A program made the translations under genes and the position numbers. Below the pieces are notes generated by a model. That model was given only the letters and a program-made list of their open reading frames with translations, ran no database searches and had not been told where the DNA came from. Source: Cryptomeria japonica (Eukaryota; Streptophyta; Pinopsida; Cupressales; Cupressaceae). From it: a DNA stretch of 64,000 bases. The stretch lies in assembly GCF_030272615.1 (NCBI RefSeq), contig NC_081412.1:691868083-691932082 (forward strand), in the 5' to 3' direction. The first letter of the stretch is position 1. Every line of letters starts with the position of its first letter. Positions 46,998-57,824 of the stretch are shown piece by piece.

Positions 46998-47127
46998 TCA
47001 TATATATATGTGTATATATATATATATGTGTATATATATATATGTGTGTATATATATATATATGTGTATATATATATATATATGTGTATATATATATATA
47101 TATATGTGTATATATATATATATATAC
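46998..47127. repeat. (TA)n with interspersed TGTG microsatellite
   Basis: Runs of TATATATA separated by TGTGTA blocks. The gypsy insertion point lies at its edge, and the sequence just left of the element (ATATATGTATATG) belongs to the same tract. Confidence 0.9.
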
Positions 47128-47744
47128 TATTATTCAATTTACAAAATTTAACCTCGTAAGTACTCTTTTCATACATTTATACATATCTAAAAAGAACATT
47201 AAACCTAGGGTCAATATTCATTTTTGAATCGTTTATACATTTTATCTCTTTTAACAATAAAGCATAATATTTCACAATTACTCAGACAACTTAGATTTAA
47301 TTCAAACACTACTCACATCATGCAATTAATGCACATGCATAAACATTTAAATCAATCTACTTCTCATTCCAAATTCATCATTTCAATTTGAACAGATACT
47401 CAAATAAGGTCATTTAAATCATCCATATTTTCAAGATGCAAATTATAAATCCTAATGTGGTGTGTGAGAGATTCCCTTTTCCATCGAAGTCGTTCAGTTA
47501 AAAGCAATTCTACCTGATTCGTGTTCTCGCCTTCGACCTCCTTCACCTCATCCTGCATTACTTGCACTCAAAAATTTATCAGTATTGACAAACCCAAAAG
47601 AATATTGAATTTCATATCATTTGCAGGAGTAAAAAGCATATTATATTTCCTCATACTAGATTATGAATGATCTAATCTATTTTAAATTTCAAAATCACAT
47701 TACATCTTTAAATTGCACAATATTAAATAAAATGATTCGTGACA
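47128..47744. other. Right part of the 3.1-kb insertion, no gene seen
   Basis: AT-rich, without coding frames. It ends TTCGTGACA before the TTTAC target copy. Confidence 0.5.
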
Positions 47745-47749
47745 TTTAC

Positions 47750-47913
47750 AGTCACTGGATTTTACCGATATTGACTTGATTTAGATTGGTGATGTTGTTT
47801 ACCGGTTAGTGCAGTCTTTGCTGCTTAAAGTTGTTAAAGAAGTTTTTGTCTATACTGATTCACCCCCCCCTCTTAGTATCTGTTGAGTATTTACTGTTCA
47901 TCATTATTCATCA
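47750..47913 (+). repeat. 5' LTR of the copia element, second part
   Basis: Continues the 5' LTR after the insertion (AGTCACTGGATTTTACCG against AGTCAGTGGGTTTTACTAG in the 3' LTR). It ends TTATTCATCA. Confidence 0.9.
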
Positions 47914-47915
47914 AT

Positions 47916-47929
47916 TGGTATCAGAGTGG
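47916..47929 (+). other. Primer-binding site of the copia element
   Basis: TGGTATCAGAGTGG lies two bases after the LTR end, the standard initiator-Met-tRNA type site of plant copia elements. Confidence 0.8.
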
Positions 47930-47985
47930 TCCTCCAGGTCCTCTGTGTTATAAGCTTCACCGCTTGAGGAAAAGATCCTACTCTA

Positions 47986-48950
47986 ATGATGAAGAGGGAA
48001 AGTCATAAGTTCAACAGAGATAACTTTAAGATATGGAAGGACAAAATTAAGATCTACATTAAAAGCATGGGTGCTCAGCACTGGAACTATGTTGAGAACA
48101 CTTATGTTGTCTCTATCGGTACTCTCACCGATGATCAAAGAAGAGAAATTCAGGAGAATGGGCAAGTCATGGAAGCTCTTATCAACAGTCTATTTGATAT
48201 TGAGTTTATAGATGTTCAGGATAAACACAGTCCCAAAGATGTATGGGATACTCTAGAATCTATCTATGGTAGTGATGAGCATGTAAATCAAGCTAAGGAA
48301 GAAAGGCTTAGGGGAAAGTTTGAAGACATGCGGATGGTTGAAGGAGAAACCATTCAACAATATGGGATAAGAATTAAAACTATTGTTGGAGACATCAAGA
48401 GTGTAGGAGGTACACTGGATGGTTCCACCATTGTTAGCAAAGTTTTGAGAACCTTATTACTGGTCTATGCAATAAGGTTACCGCTATTCAGGAGTTGAGA
48501 TCTATTGACAAGACAAAGGTATCCCTTGACTCCATCATTGCTAAGTTGACCCCATATGAGCTAAACAGTTATGATGGTAGTGTTCAGAAGACTGATTCAA
48601 CCTTTAGAGCAAATATTGCACTATCTAGAAAGGGAAAAGAAGCTAGTACCAGTTATGAGCCTAGACAAAGAAGAGATATGGATGATGAGGAGATCCTGAT
48701 GGAATTTGAAGCTCTTCTTTCCAAGAGACTTCCTAAGGGAACTGGAAAATATAGAGGTAAGCTCCCTTTGAAATGTTTTTCTTGTAATAGGATAGGGCAC
48801 ATTGCTGTAAACTGTCCCAATAGTGATAATAAGGACAAACTAGAGAAGTTAAAAAAGTTCAAAGGAGGAAATAGGAGAAATTGTCTTGTTGTAGTTGATG
48901 AAGGTGTCACTGATGATGAATCAGAAGATGAAGAAAGTGAAGACATAATG
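47986..48950 (+). pseudogene. Copia gag with zinc knuckle
   Basis: Starts MMKRESHKFNRDNFKIWKDK; plant copia gag typically has a (F/N)-x-x-N-(Y/F)-x-x-W-K start. DVWDTLESIYGSDEHVNQAK follows. A one-base frameshift near 48474 moves the frame. Downstream the CCHC box CFSCNRIGHIAVNC is intact (48773-48815), followed by an acidic stretch (DDESEDEESED). The role is particle assembly and RNA binding in active relatives. Confidence 0.85.
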
Positions 48951-49330
48951 TTTGTAGCCATTAAGGAAGATGTGTTAGACAAGAAGGCTCTTGTCTCCCA
49001 CTTTAATAATTCTAATGAGTGGATTATTGACAGTGGATGTTCTCACCACATGACTAGTGACCGGGGAAATTTTCTATCTCTAGAAGAGTATGATGGAGGA
49101 GTAGTTTGATTTGGTAATGATGCACCATGTATGGTAAAAGGAAAAGGGTCCATCTCTCTAAATGGAAAAAGAAATGCTGATAATGTGTATTGGTAGAAGG
49201 TCTCGGGCATAACCTTTTGAGTGTTGCCTAGCTAAATGGTAAAGGAATCACTCTAGAATTCAAAGATGGGGTATGCAAAATAAAAGGAAAGAGTGGTGAA
49301 CTGATGGCCACCGGTATGCAGACCAAAGGT
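48951..49330 (+). pseudogene. Copia aspartic protease region
   Basis: EWIIDSGCSHHMTSDRGNF carries the D-S-G active site of copia proteases. The frame is cut by TGA at 49107-49109 (GTAGTTTGA) and TAG near 49195, so no complete protease remains. The zinc knuckle lies upstream and the integrase downstream, in normal order. Confidence 0.8.
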
Positions 49331-50313
49331 AACTTATTTCAGTTAAATACAAATATCAGTCAATGTCTAATGGCTAAGTTTGATGACAGTTGGATATGGC
49401 ATAGGAGACTTTTCCATGTAAATTTTGATAATATTGTGAAGGCTAGTAAGATCAAGGCAGTTAGAGCATTGCCTGTGCTGAACAAACAAGAGAATCCTTT
49501 GTGCAGAGAATGGCAACTGGGGAAAATGTCTTCCTCAACCTTCAAAGGTAAATCTTTCATAGTAGATAGTTTACTTGATCTTGTGCATATTGATTTGTGT
49601 GGTCCTATGAAAACTAGGAGTGTTCAGGGAGATAGCTACTTTATGATTCTTACTGATGATTGCTCAAGAATGATGTGGGTCACATTCTTGAAAGACAAGT
49701 CTAAATCCTTTGGAAATTTTAAAGCCTTCAAAGCACTAGTTGAAAACGAAAGTGGTAAGAGGATTAAATGTCTTAGAACCAACCAAGGAGGAGAGTTCAC
49801 TTCTGAAGAATTCAATAAGTACTATGAAGAGAACGGTATCAAGAGGCAACTGTCTGCCCCCCGGACTCCATAGAAGAATGGCCTAGCAGAAAGGAACAAT
49901 CGGATTGTAGTTGAAGTAGCCAGAATGATGTTGATTCAAGGGAAGGTTGCTCACACCTTTTGGAGAGAAGCAATGAGCACTACAGTCTACACCATGAACT
50001 AGGTACTCATCAAGAAAGGTAAGGATAAAACTCCTTATGAGTATTGGACTGGTAAAACTCCAGTAGTAAGCTAATTTAGAGTGTTTGGTAGCAAGTGTTA
50101 TATCAAGAGAAGTGAATACCATAGCAAGTTTGATGCAAAATGTGATGAGGGAATATTCCTAGGGTATTCCACCAAGAAAAAAGCTCTCAAGTGTTTTAAC
50201 AATAGGAATCAGAGAATTGTTGAAAGTATCAATGTTAGAGTTGATGAAACCTTTGAGAAACCTGAGGAAAATAGCAGTGAGCGAGCGGTAGATGAACCGG
50301 TTGTAACCTTCTA
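49331..50313 (+). pseudogene. Copia integrase
   Basis: The GAG-pre-integrase part has WHRRLFHVNFDNIVK. The core has LVHIDLCGPM (first D), then LRTNQGGEF, where the second catalytic D is replaced by N (AAC at 49781-49783), and AERNNR (E). Stops lie at 49871 (TAG), about 50000 (TAG), 50072 (TAA) and 50313 (TAG), mostly where relatives have Gln. Integrase joins cDNA to the target; this copy is inactive. Confidence 0.85.
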
Positions 50314-51274
50314 GGAAGTTGTTGCAAAACAACCAAGTATAAGCAATAGTACTCATACATTGGTAGATGCTGATGTAGATGAATATGAGGATGAAGAGGA
50401 AAAGCAAGAGGAATCAGTTAAGATCATTCCTAGGTATGTAAAGCTGCATCATGATCCAAAGCAGATCATAGGGGATAAGGATGCAAGAATACTAACAAGA
50501 AGAAAGGTCAAAGAGAATTCTTGCATGATTTTTGAATTTGAGCCCAAAATATTTAAAGAAACCCACAAAGATGAAGACTAGATTAAGGCTATGGAAGAGG
50601 AACTTGACTAGATAGAAAAGAATGGTACATGGTCTTTGGTACCCAGACCTGAGCACAAAAATGTTATTGGTACCAAATGGGTTTTTAGAATTAAGCTAAA
50701 TGAACATGGCACAATGGTAAGAAACAAAGCAAGATTGGTATGTAAGGGATATGCTCAAGAAGAAGGAGAAGACTATGGAGAAACCTTTTCTCCAGTAGCT
50801 AGATTGAAAGGGTTCAAATGCTTCTTGCATATGCATCCTTCAAGGGATTCAAAGTGTATCAGATGGATGTGAAATCTACATTCCTAAATGGAATACTTGA
50901 AGAAGAAGTGTACATAGAGAAACCAGATGGGTTTGCCCTATCAGAAGACAATGATATGGTGTGTAGGCTACATAAAGCCTTGTATGGATTGAAACAAGCA
51001 CATAGAGCATGGTATGAATGTTTACACTCCCACCTTGTGAAGATTGGATTTAAAAGAACAAGTGAAGAAAACAATATCTATCTAAAGTCAGAAGGAGATC
51101 AGATTCTGATCTATGAAGTGTTTGTTGATGATATAATTTTTGGTGGAAATGACAAGATGAGCCATGTGTTTGCAGATGAGATGAAGAAGGAATTTAAGAT
51201 ATCACTAATTGGAGGGATTAAATTCTTCATTGGAATACAGATTCAACAAATGAAAGATGGTATCTTTATCACTT
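50314..51274 (+). pseudogene. Copia reverse transcriptase
   Basis: Motifs in order: [40 protein letters not shown], a frameshift near 50815, [29 protein letters not shown] and FVDDIIFGG (51121-51147, catalytic DD intact). Stops at 50579 and 50609 (TAG) and 51274 (TAG). Confidence 0.88.
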
Positions 51275-52074
51275 AGAACAAGTATGTCAAAGAGGTGTTG
51301 AAGACCTTTGGCATGGAAGAAAGAAAATCAGTTGGTACACCAATGATGACCGGTTGTAAATTGCCAAAAGAAGATGACTCAAGGTTGGTGAATGAGAAAG
51401 ATTATAGGTCAATGATTGGTAAGTTGAACTATGTAGTACACAACAGACTAGACATAGCACATGCAGTGGGCATTGCTGCACATTTTTAGAAAAGTCCAAG
51501 AGAATCCCAATTGGTAGAAGTCAAGTGGTTTCTTAGATATCTAAAGGGAACTATAGATTATGGATTGTGGTATCCATACAGTAATGATTTCAATCTCAAA
51601 GTGTTTACAGATGCCGATTGGGCTGGCAATGTGGATGACCAAAAGAGCACAACCAGTGGTGCATTCTTCCTCTGTGGTAGATTAGTCTCATGGATAAGTA
51701 AGAAGCAGAGTTGTATCTCTTAGTCTACAAAAAAAGCAGAATATGTAGCAGCATTTATGAACTGCACTCAAACAATTTGGATGAAGCATGTATTAAGTGG
51801 TTTCAAAGTCCCTGTATCTGAACTGGTGAGTATATTTTGTGACAACACAAGTGCAATTAATATTTCCAAGAATCTGGTATTGCATGCTAGAACTAAGCAC
51901 TTGGAGCTCAAGTATCATTTCTTGAGGGAGAAAGTTCAAAACAAAGAGGTTGTATTGGAACATGTTTCTAGTAAGGAGTAGTTAGCAGACATATTCACCA
52001 GGCCTCTACCAAAGCCTACATTTACCTATTTAAGAGGTGAATTAGGGGTGTTGCCCCTTCAACAGGTGAACTAA
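51275..52074 (+). pseudogene. Copia RNase H and pol C-terminus
   Basis: GTIDYGLWYPYSND, VFTDADWAGNVDDQKST, CDNTSAINIS and ARTKHLELKYHFLRE are typical of the RNase H end of copia pol. TAG codons at 51487, 51721 and 51979 fall at positions normally occupied by Gln (HFQK, ISQST, KEQLAD). The frame ends at TAA 52072-52074. Confidence 0.88.
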
Positions 52075-52343
52075 AGGTATGTGCTCCACATCAGTCAGGT
52101 ACTGCATTGACAAAATCTTTTCAGGATTGATGTGTTAAAGGATGCTACTCCTTAGGGGGGAGCAACATAGTAGATCATGGATGTTTATTCCTCCACTTTG
52201 GCATTGTTGTCAAAGGGGGAGAAGATGTGAAGCAGAGAAGATATTTGTAGTATTGAAGACATATAGTATGGAAGAGATTGGGGAGATGATGTGAAGATGT
52301 AGAGATATCTTTGTACATTTCCATCAATGCCAAATGGGGAGAT
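52075..52343 (+). other. Copia 3' leader-out region with repeated purine tracts
   Basis: Purine tracts occur near 52154 (AGGGGGGAGCAA), 52206 (CAAAGGGGGAGAAG) and 52332-52343 (AAATGGGGAGAT). The last abuts the 3' LTR. The layout mirrors 16412-16742 in the pol-less element. Confidence 0.6.
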
Positions 52344-53791
52344 TGCTGGCATATGTGCAGAGTATGATGACATGATAGTATTGTATGTTGTCATTGATGT
52401 CAATATGCTAAAGTATGAACCGCTATATTGAAGTAAGTGATCTGGCAAGTGAACCGGTATGATGGAATTAATCAATATATGTAGAATGTGAACTGGTATG
52501 TGAACTGGTATATGGAAATTTGTATCGGGGTTTCTGTTTGATGCATTCTAAGTCTATGTGATTCAAACGATGACATCCTGTGATGAGTTAGCATTGAAAT
52601 GAAGAAGAGATCATGTTTCCACGTCAGCGTTGTGCACGTGAAGAATCTTCTTGAGGATCTTGCATGAAGAAGGTTGATTCTATCCACCTCGGGAATGTGC
52701 AAAATCTTAGTAAACGGTGGAGAGCGCGTGATGGGTTATTAGCTTCCAAAAGCGGTGAAGAATGGATGATGGAGAACATCTTGAGATTTGTTCAAGATTT
52801 TTTTACTCTATGCAATGTGATTAAATGGTCAAGATTGGACCGATTGTATTGATAACCTAGATGCTTAGGGTTTAGGGTTTATGCTACTGACCTAATTGTT
52901 GTCTATAAGGTTGATGATGATTTGCATTGTGAAGTTGTTGGCAAATGTTATGTGTGTATCCAAGTGAAGAGATACTTGATTCTTGCCAGACTAGAGAAGT
53001 GAGTAGATACCTGCAGAGTGTGATTGCAGAAGTATAAGAACTGAAGTGGATGTGCCTTAGCATTGAGTGTTGTTATCAGATTAGTGTATTACCTATTGAC
53101 TTCTAATCATTTCAACAGTTGGAAAATCCCTTTACCGGATAGCTTTAACAGGCTTTTTGTAAATCCTTTAACAGGGTGACTCAAAATCATTGAGTTATTC
53201 AAATCCTCTTGTGAATTAACCTTTAACCGGGTATTTAGCCATCCCTTAACTGGGTGATCCCTAGCATAATTGGTTCCTAGCAAAACTTGTTGTAGAGTTC
53301 TTAACCGGACTAGGCTCCTAACAGAGTGGACTTCAGAAGAGTTCAAGAACAACTTGTGGGTATTCATCCCCACCATGGTTTTTCCCAGATGGGTTTCCAC
53401 GTGAAAAATAAGTGTGTCATATGTGATGCTTTTTCATGTGATGTTTTAGTGTTTTTTGTTAAGCGGTAATGCAAGCTGATCCAGTGGTCATTATATTTCT
53501 GATGTATTACTTGTTTAAGCATATGGGTGAAGTGGAAATGAGATATTAGGTTTTAAGAATATGGGTGAAGTGGAAATGAGATATTAGGTTTGTGAAGATC
53601 TAAGTGTTACCAGTTTATGACTTTTACAGTCAGTGGGTTTTACTAGTATTGACTTGATTTAGATTAGTAATGTTGTTTACCAGTTACTGCAGTCTTTGCT
53701 ACTTAAAGTTTTTAAAGAAGTTTTTGTCTATACTGATTCACCCCCCCCTCTCAGTATCTGTTGAGTATTTATTGTTCATCATTATTCATCA
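52344..53791 (+). repeat. 3' LTR of the copia element
   Basis: TGCTGGCATATG...TTATTCATCA, 1448 bases, followed by TGGCC. It contains CCTTTAACMGGGT boxes around 53115-53255. Confidence 0.93.
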
Positions 53792-53796
53792 TGGCC

Positions 53797-54049
53797 AATG
53801 GTTATAACAGGAAACATGGAAAGACAACAATTTCCACCCCGCAAAGTCAATGAAACCAGTATTAAAACAAAAATAAAATTGTTTTGCAATTAACAAGTGA
53901 ACATGACCTATCATCTACGAAAAATATTACTATGCAGTTCTAGTATTTGCTTCGTTCTTCCAATCCGCATGAGAAGTGGAAAAGTGTTGAATGATTGTGT
54001 TATGAGGTAATCCCACGTGTGCCATTTGTTGCTTCCAGACCTCTTTTCC
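53797..54049. other. Interior or LTR sequence of the 34117-57819 element, no gene
   Basis: Between the nested copia element and the minus-strand coding region. No clear motif and no purine tract. Joined to the far side (34836 downward) it reads GGCTATATAACTATG on the minus strand, a possible TATA region. Confidence 0.35.
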
Positions 54050-56924
54050 CTATGAACCTATGCAACTTTGTCAGAGTGACTATCCAAATGCCTGATGCAT
54101 AAAAACATGAGTGATTCAATCTTAGCAATAACACTTAAGTCATCTAGAACTAAACCCTTAACTTCTTTCACATAATTTATTTTTCTCTTGAATTATTCCA
54201 TGATAACCTCAATCGTCTCAAGGGTTCTTCCATCATCTTTCAGACATTTTATCCCAATGCGCACAAGTTCATTTCTCATGGAGGTAACTAATTCTGTGAG
54301 TTGATTTATCAATTTCACAAAGTCTGCATAAGCCTGTTTTATCAGGGAATTTCTCCATTCAATGTTCGTATGACACACATACAAAATACTATCATCCAAG
54401 CCTACTACAGGTTTTTCAACAAGAAACTTCATTACCCCGTAACTCTGCACTTCTCGCATATGTGCAACTTTTGACTCCCATTTAGCTTCCTCATTTTTCC
54501 AATTCATGATTTCAACCTCCAACTCATTCATCACTTGTATCGCCCCATCATATACTCTGCTTAAATTAACAAAGTATTCTGCACTAGACTTCTGAATTCT
54601 TTCTAACCACTACATCATAGTTTCTATGATCAACTTGCATTTTTGTATTTGTTCTAGGGTCTTCTGATTTGCAAGGGACTTAGGATCAAAGGACATTGGA
54701 ATCTGTGACAAAGGTTGAGGGTTCAGATCATTGATTGCCTCAATATACTCTTCCATCCTTCGTAACATTTCTTTCATCTGATGCTTATCCTTCTTGTTTT
54801 TCTAGGTCTTGGTTATGATCTTCTTTGTTGAAGCCTCAAGATGAAGAACATCTATAGCTTGAGAAGAAGTTCCAATATTTATCTTTTCGACAACAAAGTC
54901 CAGAGTCGTAGGGTTTTTAGTCTTTTCATTTGTTAATGGATGTGCTATCTCTGCGATCCAGTTCCCTCTATTTGCATCAAGATCAATTTTTGACATAGTT
55001 TTTGACTTCTTTGCTTTAGGAATTTTTCCCAGGCATTTACTCACCATGTCCTCTACTGGAATTGAGGCTAGAAAAATGTTTCTCTTCTTGTTTCTTAACA
55101 TGTTTTCTAACCATACTGGTCCTGAAGGAACTTGAGACTTATCTGGATCAGTTCTAGTTTCCTTTCCATCCCTTACTACCATCGTAGTAACTGCATTTGA
55201 GGCTTCCTGCTCCTGTTGATTATTACCCCCATCAACCAGGTCTTGTTGTTATTTGTTTGGGTCAATTGAGGTGGTATCCATCTCAAGGTCAACTATCACG
55301 GTATCAACATGAAAGGATTGTCTTTTGCCCCTTGTTCTGGAGCGGGTGATTCTGACATAAGTTGTCTCCTCTTTGATTTGCACTGTCTTTTCTCTCCATC
55401 CTCCTATTCCTTATTTCTGTGAACTTGCAGCACAAGATGGGACAAGAGAATTAGATACTAGGGCCTTAGTGGGTGAGGTTGAATCTTTCCTTGAGCTTCT
55501 ACTCAGTCTTTGCTTTTTAAGCCACTTCTATGTTCTTCAAATGACCAAGATTGTCATGGTTTGAATATGTCTTCCTCTTCTTTTTTCCAGTCAATCTTTT
55601 CTATTAATCCTTGCTACCTATCATCAACAAATTGGGAATCAAGAAAATCATTTTCATCATCAACAATATTTGCAGTGTTTATCTTTAGACCATAATCCCT
55701 AATTTTTTGCACTGTGAGTCTTAAAGCTCTTCTTTGGACTTCATACTCATCCACACAATCTGCCCAAAAGTCTTCTAGATTGGGTACATGTCAAAAATTC
55801 TCCTTGAATGTAAAATGTGTCATTGTAAATCCTTTAATATTGAACTTAGTGCAAGGAAAATACAACTGAAAGTTAAACCTTTTGAACTCTAATTCCAAAT
55901 TCAAAGCATCTGAAATATTGTTACAAGTGTAATGTGTCAGTTCAATGGGAAAAGAAACCCCTATTTGGTGTTCTTCCCCATATTTCTTATCTATATGAGC
56001 AAGTTGCCTGTAAACTTCAATTAACACTTGCCTGTCAAAGATGTATCCTAGCAATTTGTAGGGTTCTCCTTCAAAACCACCAACCCTCAAATAAGTGAAC
56101 CTGGAGAATTGAATATAGAAGCTGCCATATATGTTTATAAACTGCATATCTTCTTCACTTAATCTCTTATGAATATCTCCTTTCAACTCAAATACTAACC
56201 TGCCAAGGAAAATATTATGAGCCTTGTAATAATTTTCAGTGATCTTGTGTTGTTGCAAATGCGGGTAATATTCATATATCCTCATATCATTCTTTCTGCA
56301 ATCAACTATGCCCAATCTATGTATCTCTTTTCAATACAAATCACCTGAATAAAGAAATAAATCCAATCCTCCCAATAAAAGGCTATTTGATTTCCTCGCA
56401 TTCTATGTAAGTAATAAAAAGACTATATCCCTTACTTCTTGAATCAGATTCTCTTGAGTTAATGGGCTTAGCAGTCTAGAACCCCCCTTTTGAAATTTCT
56501 GTAACCAATTTGTTGCAATGACACTCCTATAATATGGCTTCTTCTCAGATAAAAGTCCTTGCGACTTGCATACCATCCAGTCCTCATATTGCTCCTTCTC
56601 TGATATTTTCATTATGACAAAAATAACCTCCCAACTAATTGTACGCAAAACCTTACCCTCTGTGTCTCTTATACACCTCTCTATAGGATCATATCTACTC
56701 ATACATTCCAAAACTACTTCTAGACATGACACAGCTGGAGGAAATGTTGCAGCTTCTACCAACCCACTATCTAAAATTTTCTGCATCAAAGGGGAACCAA
56801 CATAATTTTGCACTCTTTCATGGAATTCTTCTAATTTTACTGATGACCAAAAAGTATCTCCTATGTTAGGCAGGGAAATAACTAACTAGGACTTCTAGTC
56901 TATTTGAGGTACTTTCAGTCTCAT
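54050..56924 (-). pseudogene. Large unknown minus-strand ORF, broken
   Basis: From ATG 56924 (MRLKVPQID, then stop) the frame runs through LEEFHERVQNYVGSPLMQKI and on to 56403. It continues in the same phase at 56315-55620 (IYEYYPHLQQHKITENYY; FTYLRVGGFEGEPYKLLGYI). After a phase change near 55.5 kb a Lys/Arg/Ser-rich linker (ITRSRTRGKRQ) is followed by a helical C-terminal part (54802-55182, 54193-54534, rich in LEVEIMNWKNEEAKWE heptads). About 900 codons, with no enzymatic motif recognised. The order N-terminal globular part, basic linker, coiled-coil C-terminus parallels the 13056 ORF, but I see no convincing residue match, so kinship is only a hypothesis. Confidence 0.5.
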
Positions 56925-57819
56925 TTTAGCTTTACAATTAGAAAATGCATAGCAAGAAGAATTGACTGAACCGACTGAAGTATCAAATAACACTTTCAAT
57001 TTATGAAAACTAACAAGAAAAGAGGAAGAACTTGAGGTCACCTTTCATGCAGAACTGAGAATTCACAGAGTCGAGAGCAAGAAATGCCGCCTGCACTAAT
57101 TTTCTACTTACCAAATTGGGCAAATAATTAAGGCAAGTAACTTGTTTTAAATAAAACAGATCTTAGGGACTGGCCTAAAATATTGGACTCATGATTCATT
57201 ATGATTTGAAAAATGCATACTCATCCATGCCAAATTGTGCTAAAAAGATTAAATTCTAACAGTTTATTAATAACAAGTCTTTTCTCCTCCATATCCTTTA
57301 CTTTCATTGATTACTTGTAATGATTATTCCATAGTACGGACTTTCATCACAATTCATTTTCTCAAGGTTCATCTTTTAAATCCAAAATATTCCCTATATG
57401 TTGACACTTGTTTACTTTATCTCCAAAGTCATCAATCCTCAAACTGTGAACCTTGAACCTTGAACCTTGAACCCTTTGAAAAGGAGTTCAAAGGTTCAAG
57501 TTCAAAAAAAAATTAGTGCAAGACACATGAACATGCCTAAGCTTACCCATTATAAAACATGACTTACACAAGACTTACTTTAACATGTTGAACCTTGAAC
57601 CTTGAGCTACTAGAAAGGTTCACAGTTCAAGTTCAATGAACTATGACTACCAAGACCTTTAGCACCTTATTAAAAACAAAGTCATTATACCACATACCGC
57701 ACTTGAACTTGAACCTTGAATTGCAAGAAAGGTTCAAGTGAGAGGTTCAGTTCAAGAAAAATTGCAAAGGAGGAAAATTTAAAGAATGCGAAAAAACATA
57801 ATACAAGTGTGAACTAACA
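56925..57819 (-). other. 5' region of the 34117-57819 element with hairpin-forming GAACCTT clusters
   Basis: Three inverted clusters: 57449-57505 (GAACCCTTTGAA against TTCAAAGGTTC, 6-base loop), 57590-57640 (GAACCTT against AAGGTTC) and 57700-57760 (CTTGAACCTT against AAGGTTCAAG, perfect 10-base arms). No coding is seen. The position upstream of the minus-strand ORF suits a promoter or LTR region. Confidence 0.5.
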
Positions 57820-57824
57820 ACTTG

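Larger units (their letters stand above)
36164..47744 (-). mobile_element. 3.1-kb insertion in the copia 5' LTR, possibly a solo LTR
   Basis: Bounded by perfect TTTAC copies (36159-36163 and 47745-47749). The plus strand starts TATAAAGACG and ends TTCGTGACA, so on the minus strand it starts TGTCACGAATC and ends GTCTTTATA. One TG-to-TA type change would restore TG...CA ends. Removing the nested gypsy element leaves about 3.09 kb, with no coding frame of note. Subterminal inverted similarity (GACGAGAACAAGAATCAGGT near 36422 against ACCTGATTCGTGTTCTCG near 47513) lies about 210-255 bases from each end. A solo LTR or a non-LTR element with inverted ends are both possible. Confidence 0.6.
34837..53791 (+). 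mobile_element. Ty1-copia retrotransposon, autonomous type, decayed (7.4 kb net)
   Basis: Flanked by perfect TGGCC copies (34832-34836 and 53792-53796). The 5' LTR begins TATTGGCATATG, with TG decayed to TA. The 3' LTR begins TGCTGGCATATG. Both end TTATTCATCA. The interior runs gag, zinc knuckle, protease, integrase, reverse transcriptase, RNase H, which is copia order. An 11.6-kb insertion (36164-47744) splits the 5' LTR. At least ten in-frame stops and two frameshifts inactivate pol. Confidence 0.93.
34117..57819 (-). mobile_element. TG...CA-bounded insertion with unknown minus-strand ORF (4.7 kb net)
   Basis: The plus strand starts TGTTGGTTAATAG and ends GTGAACTAACA, flanked by perfect ACTTG copies (34112-34116 and 57820-57824). 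The two halves of an older LTR lie exactly on either side. Removing the nested copia element leaves about 4.74 kb, with one 2.9-kb minus-strand coding region. The 5-bp TSD and TG...CA ends point to an LTR retrotransposon, but by eye I could not find the paired LTRs. The only hint is GTGAACTAATCA at 34231-34242, resembling the right end. It may be an element with very short LTRs or another integrase-mobilised type. Confidence 0.6.

Noticed and set aside
46898-47227. Tyr/Ile-rich open frames on both strands
   Set aside because: Translation of the (TA)n/TGTG microsatellite.
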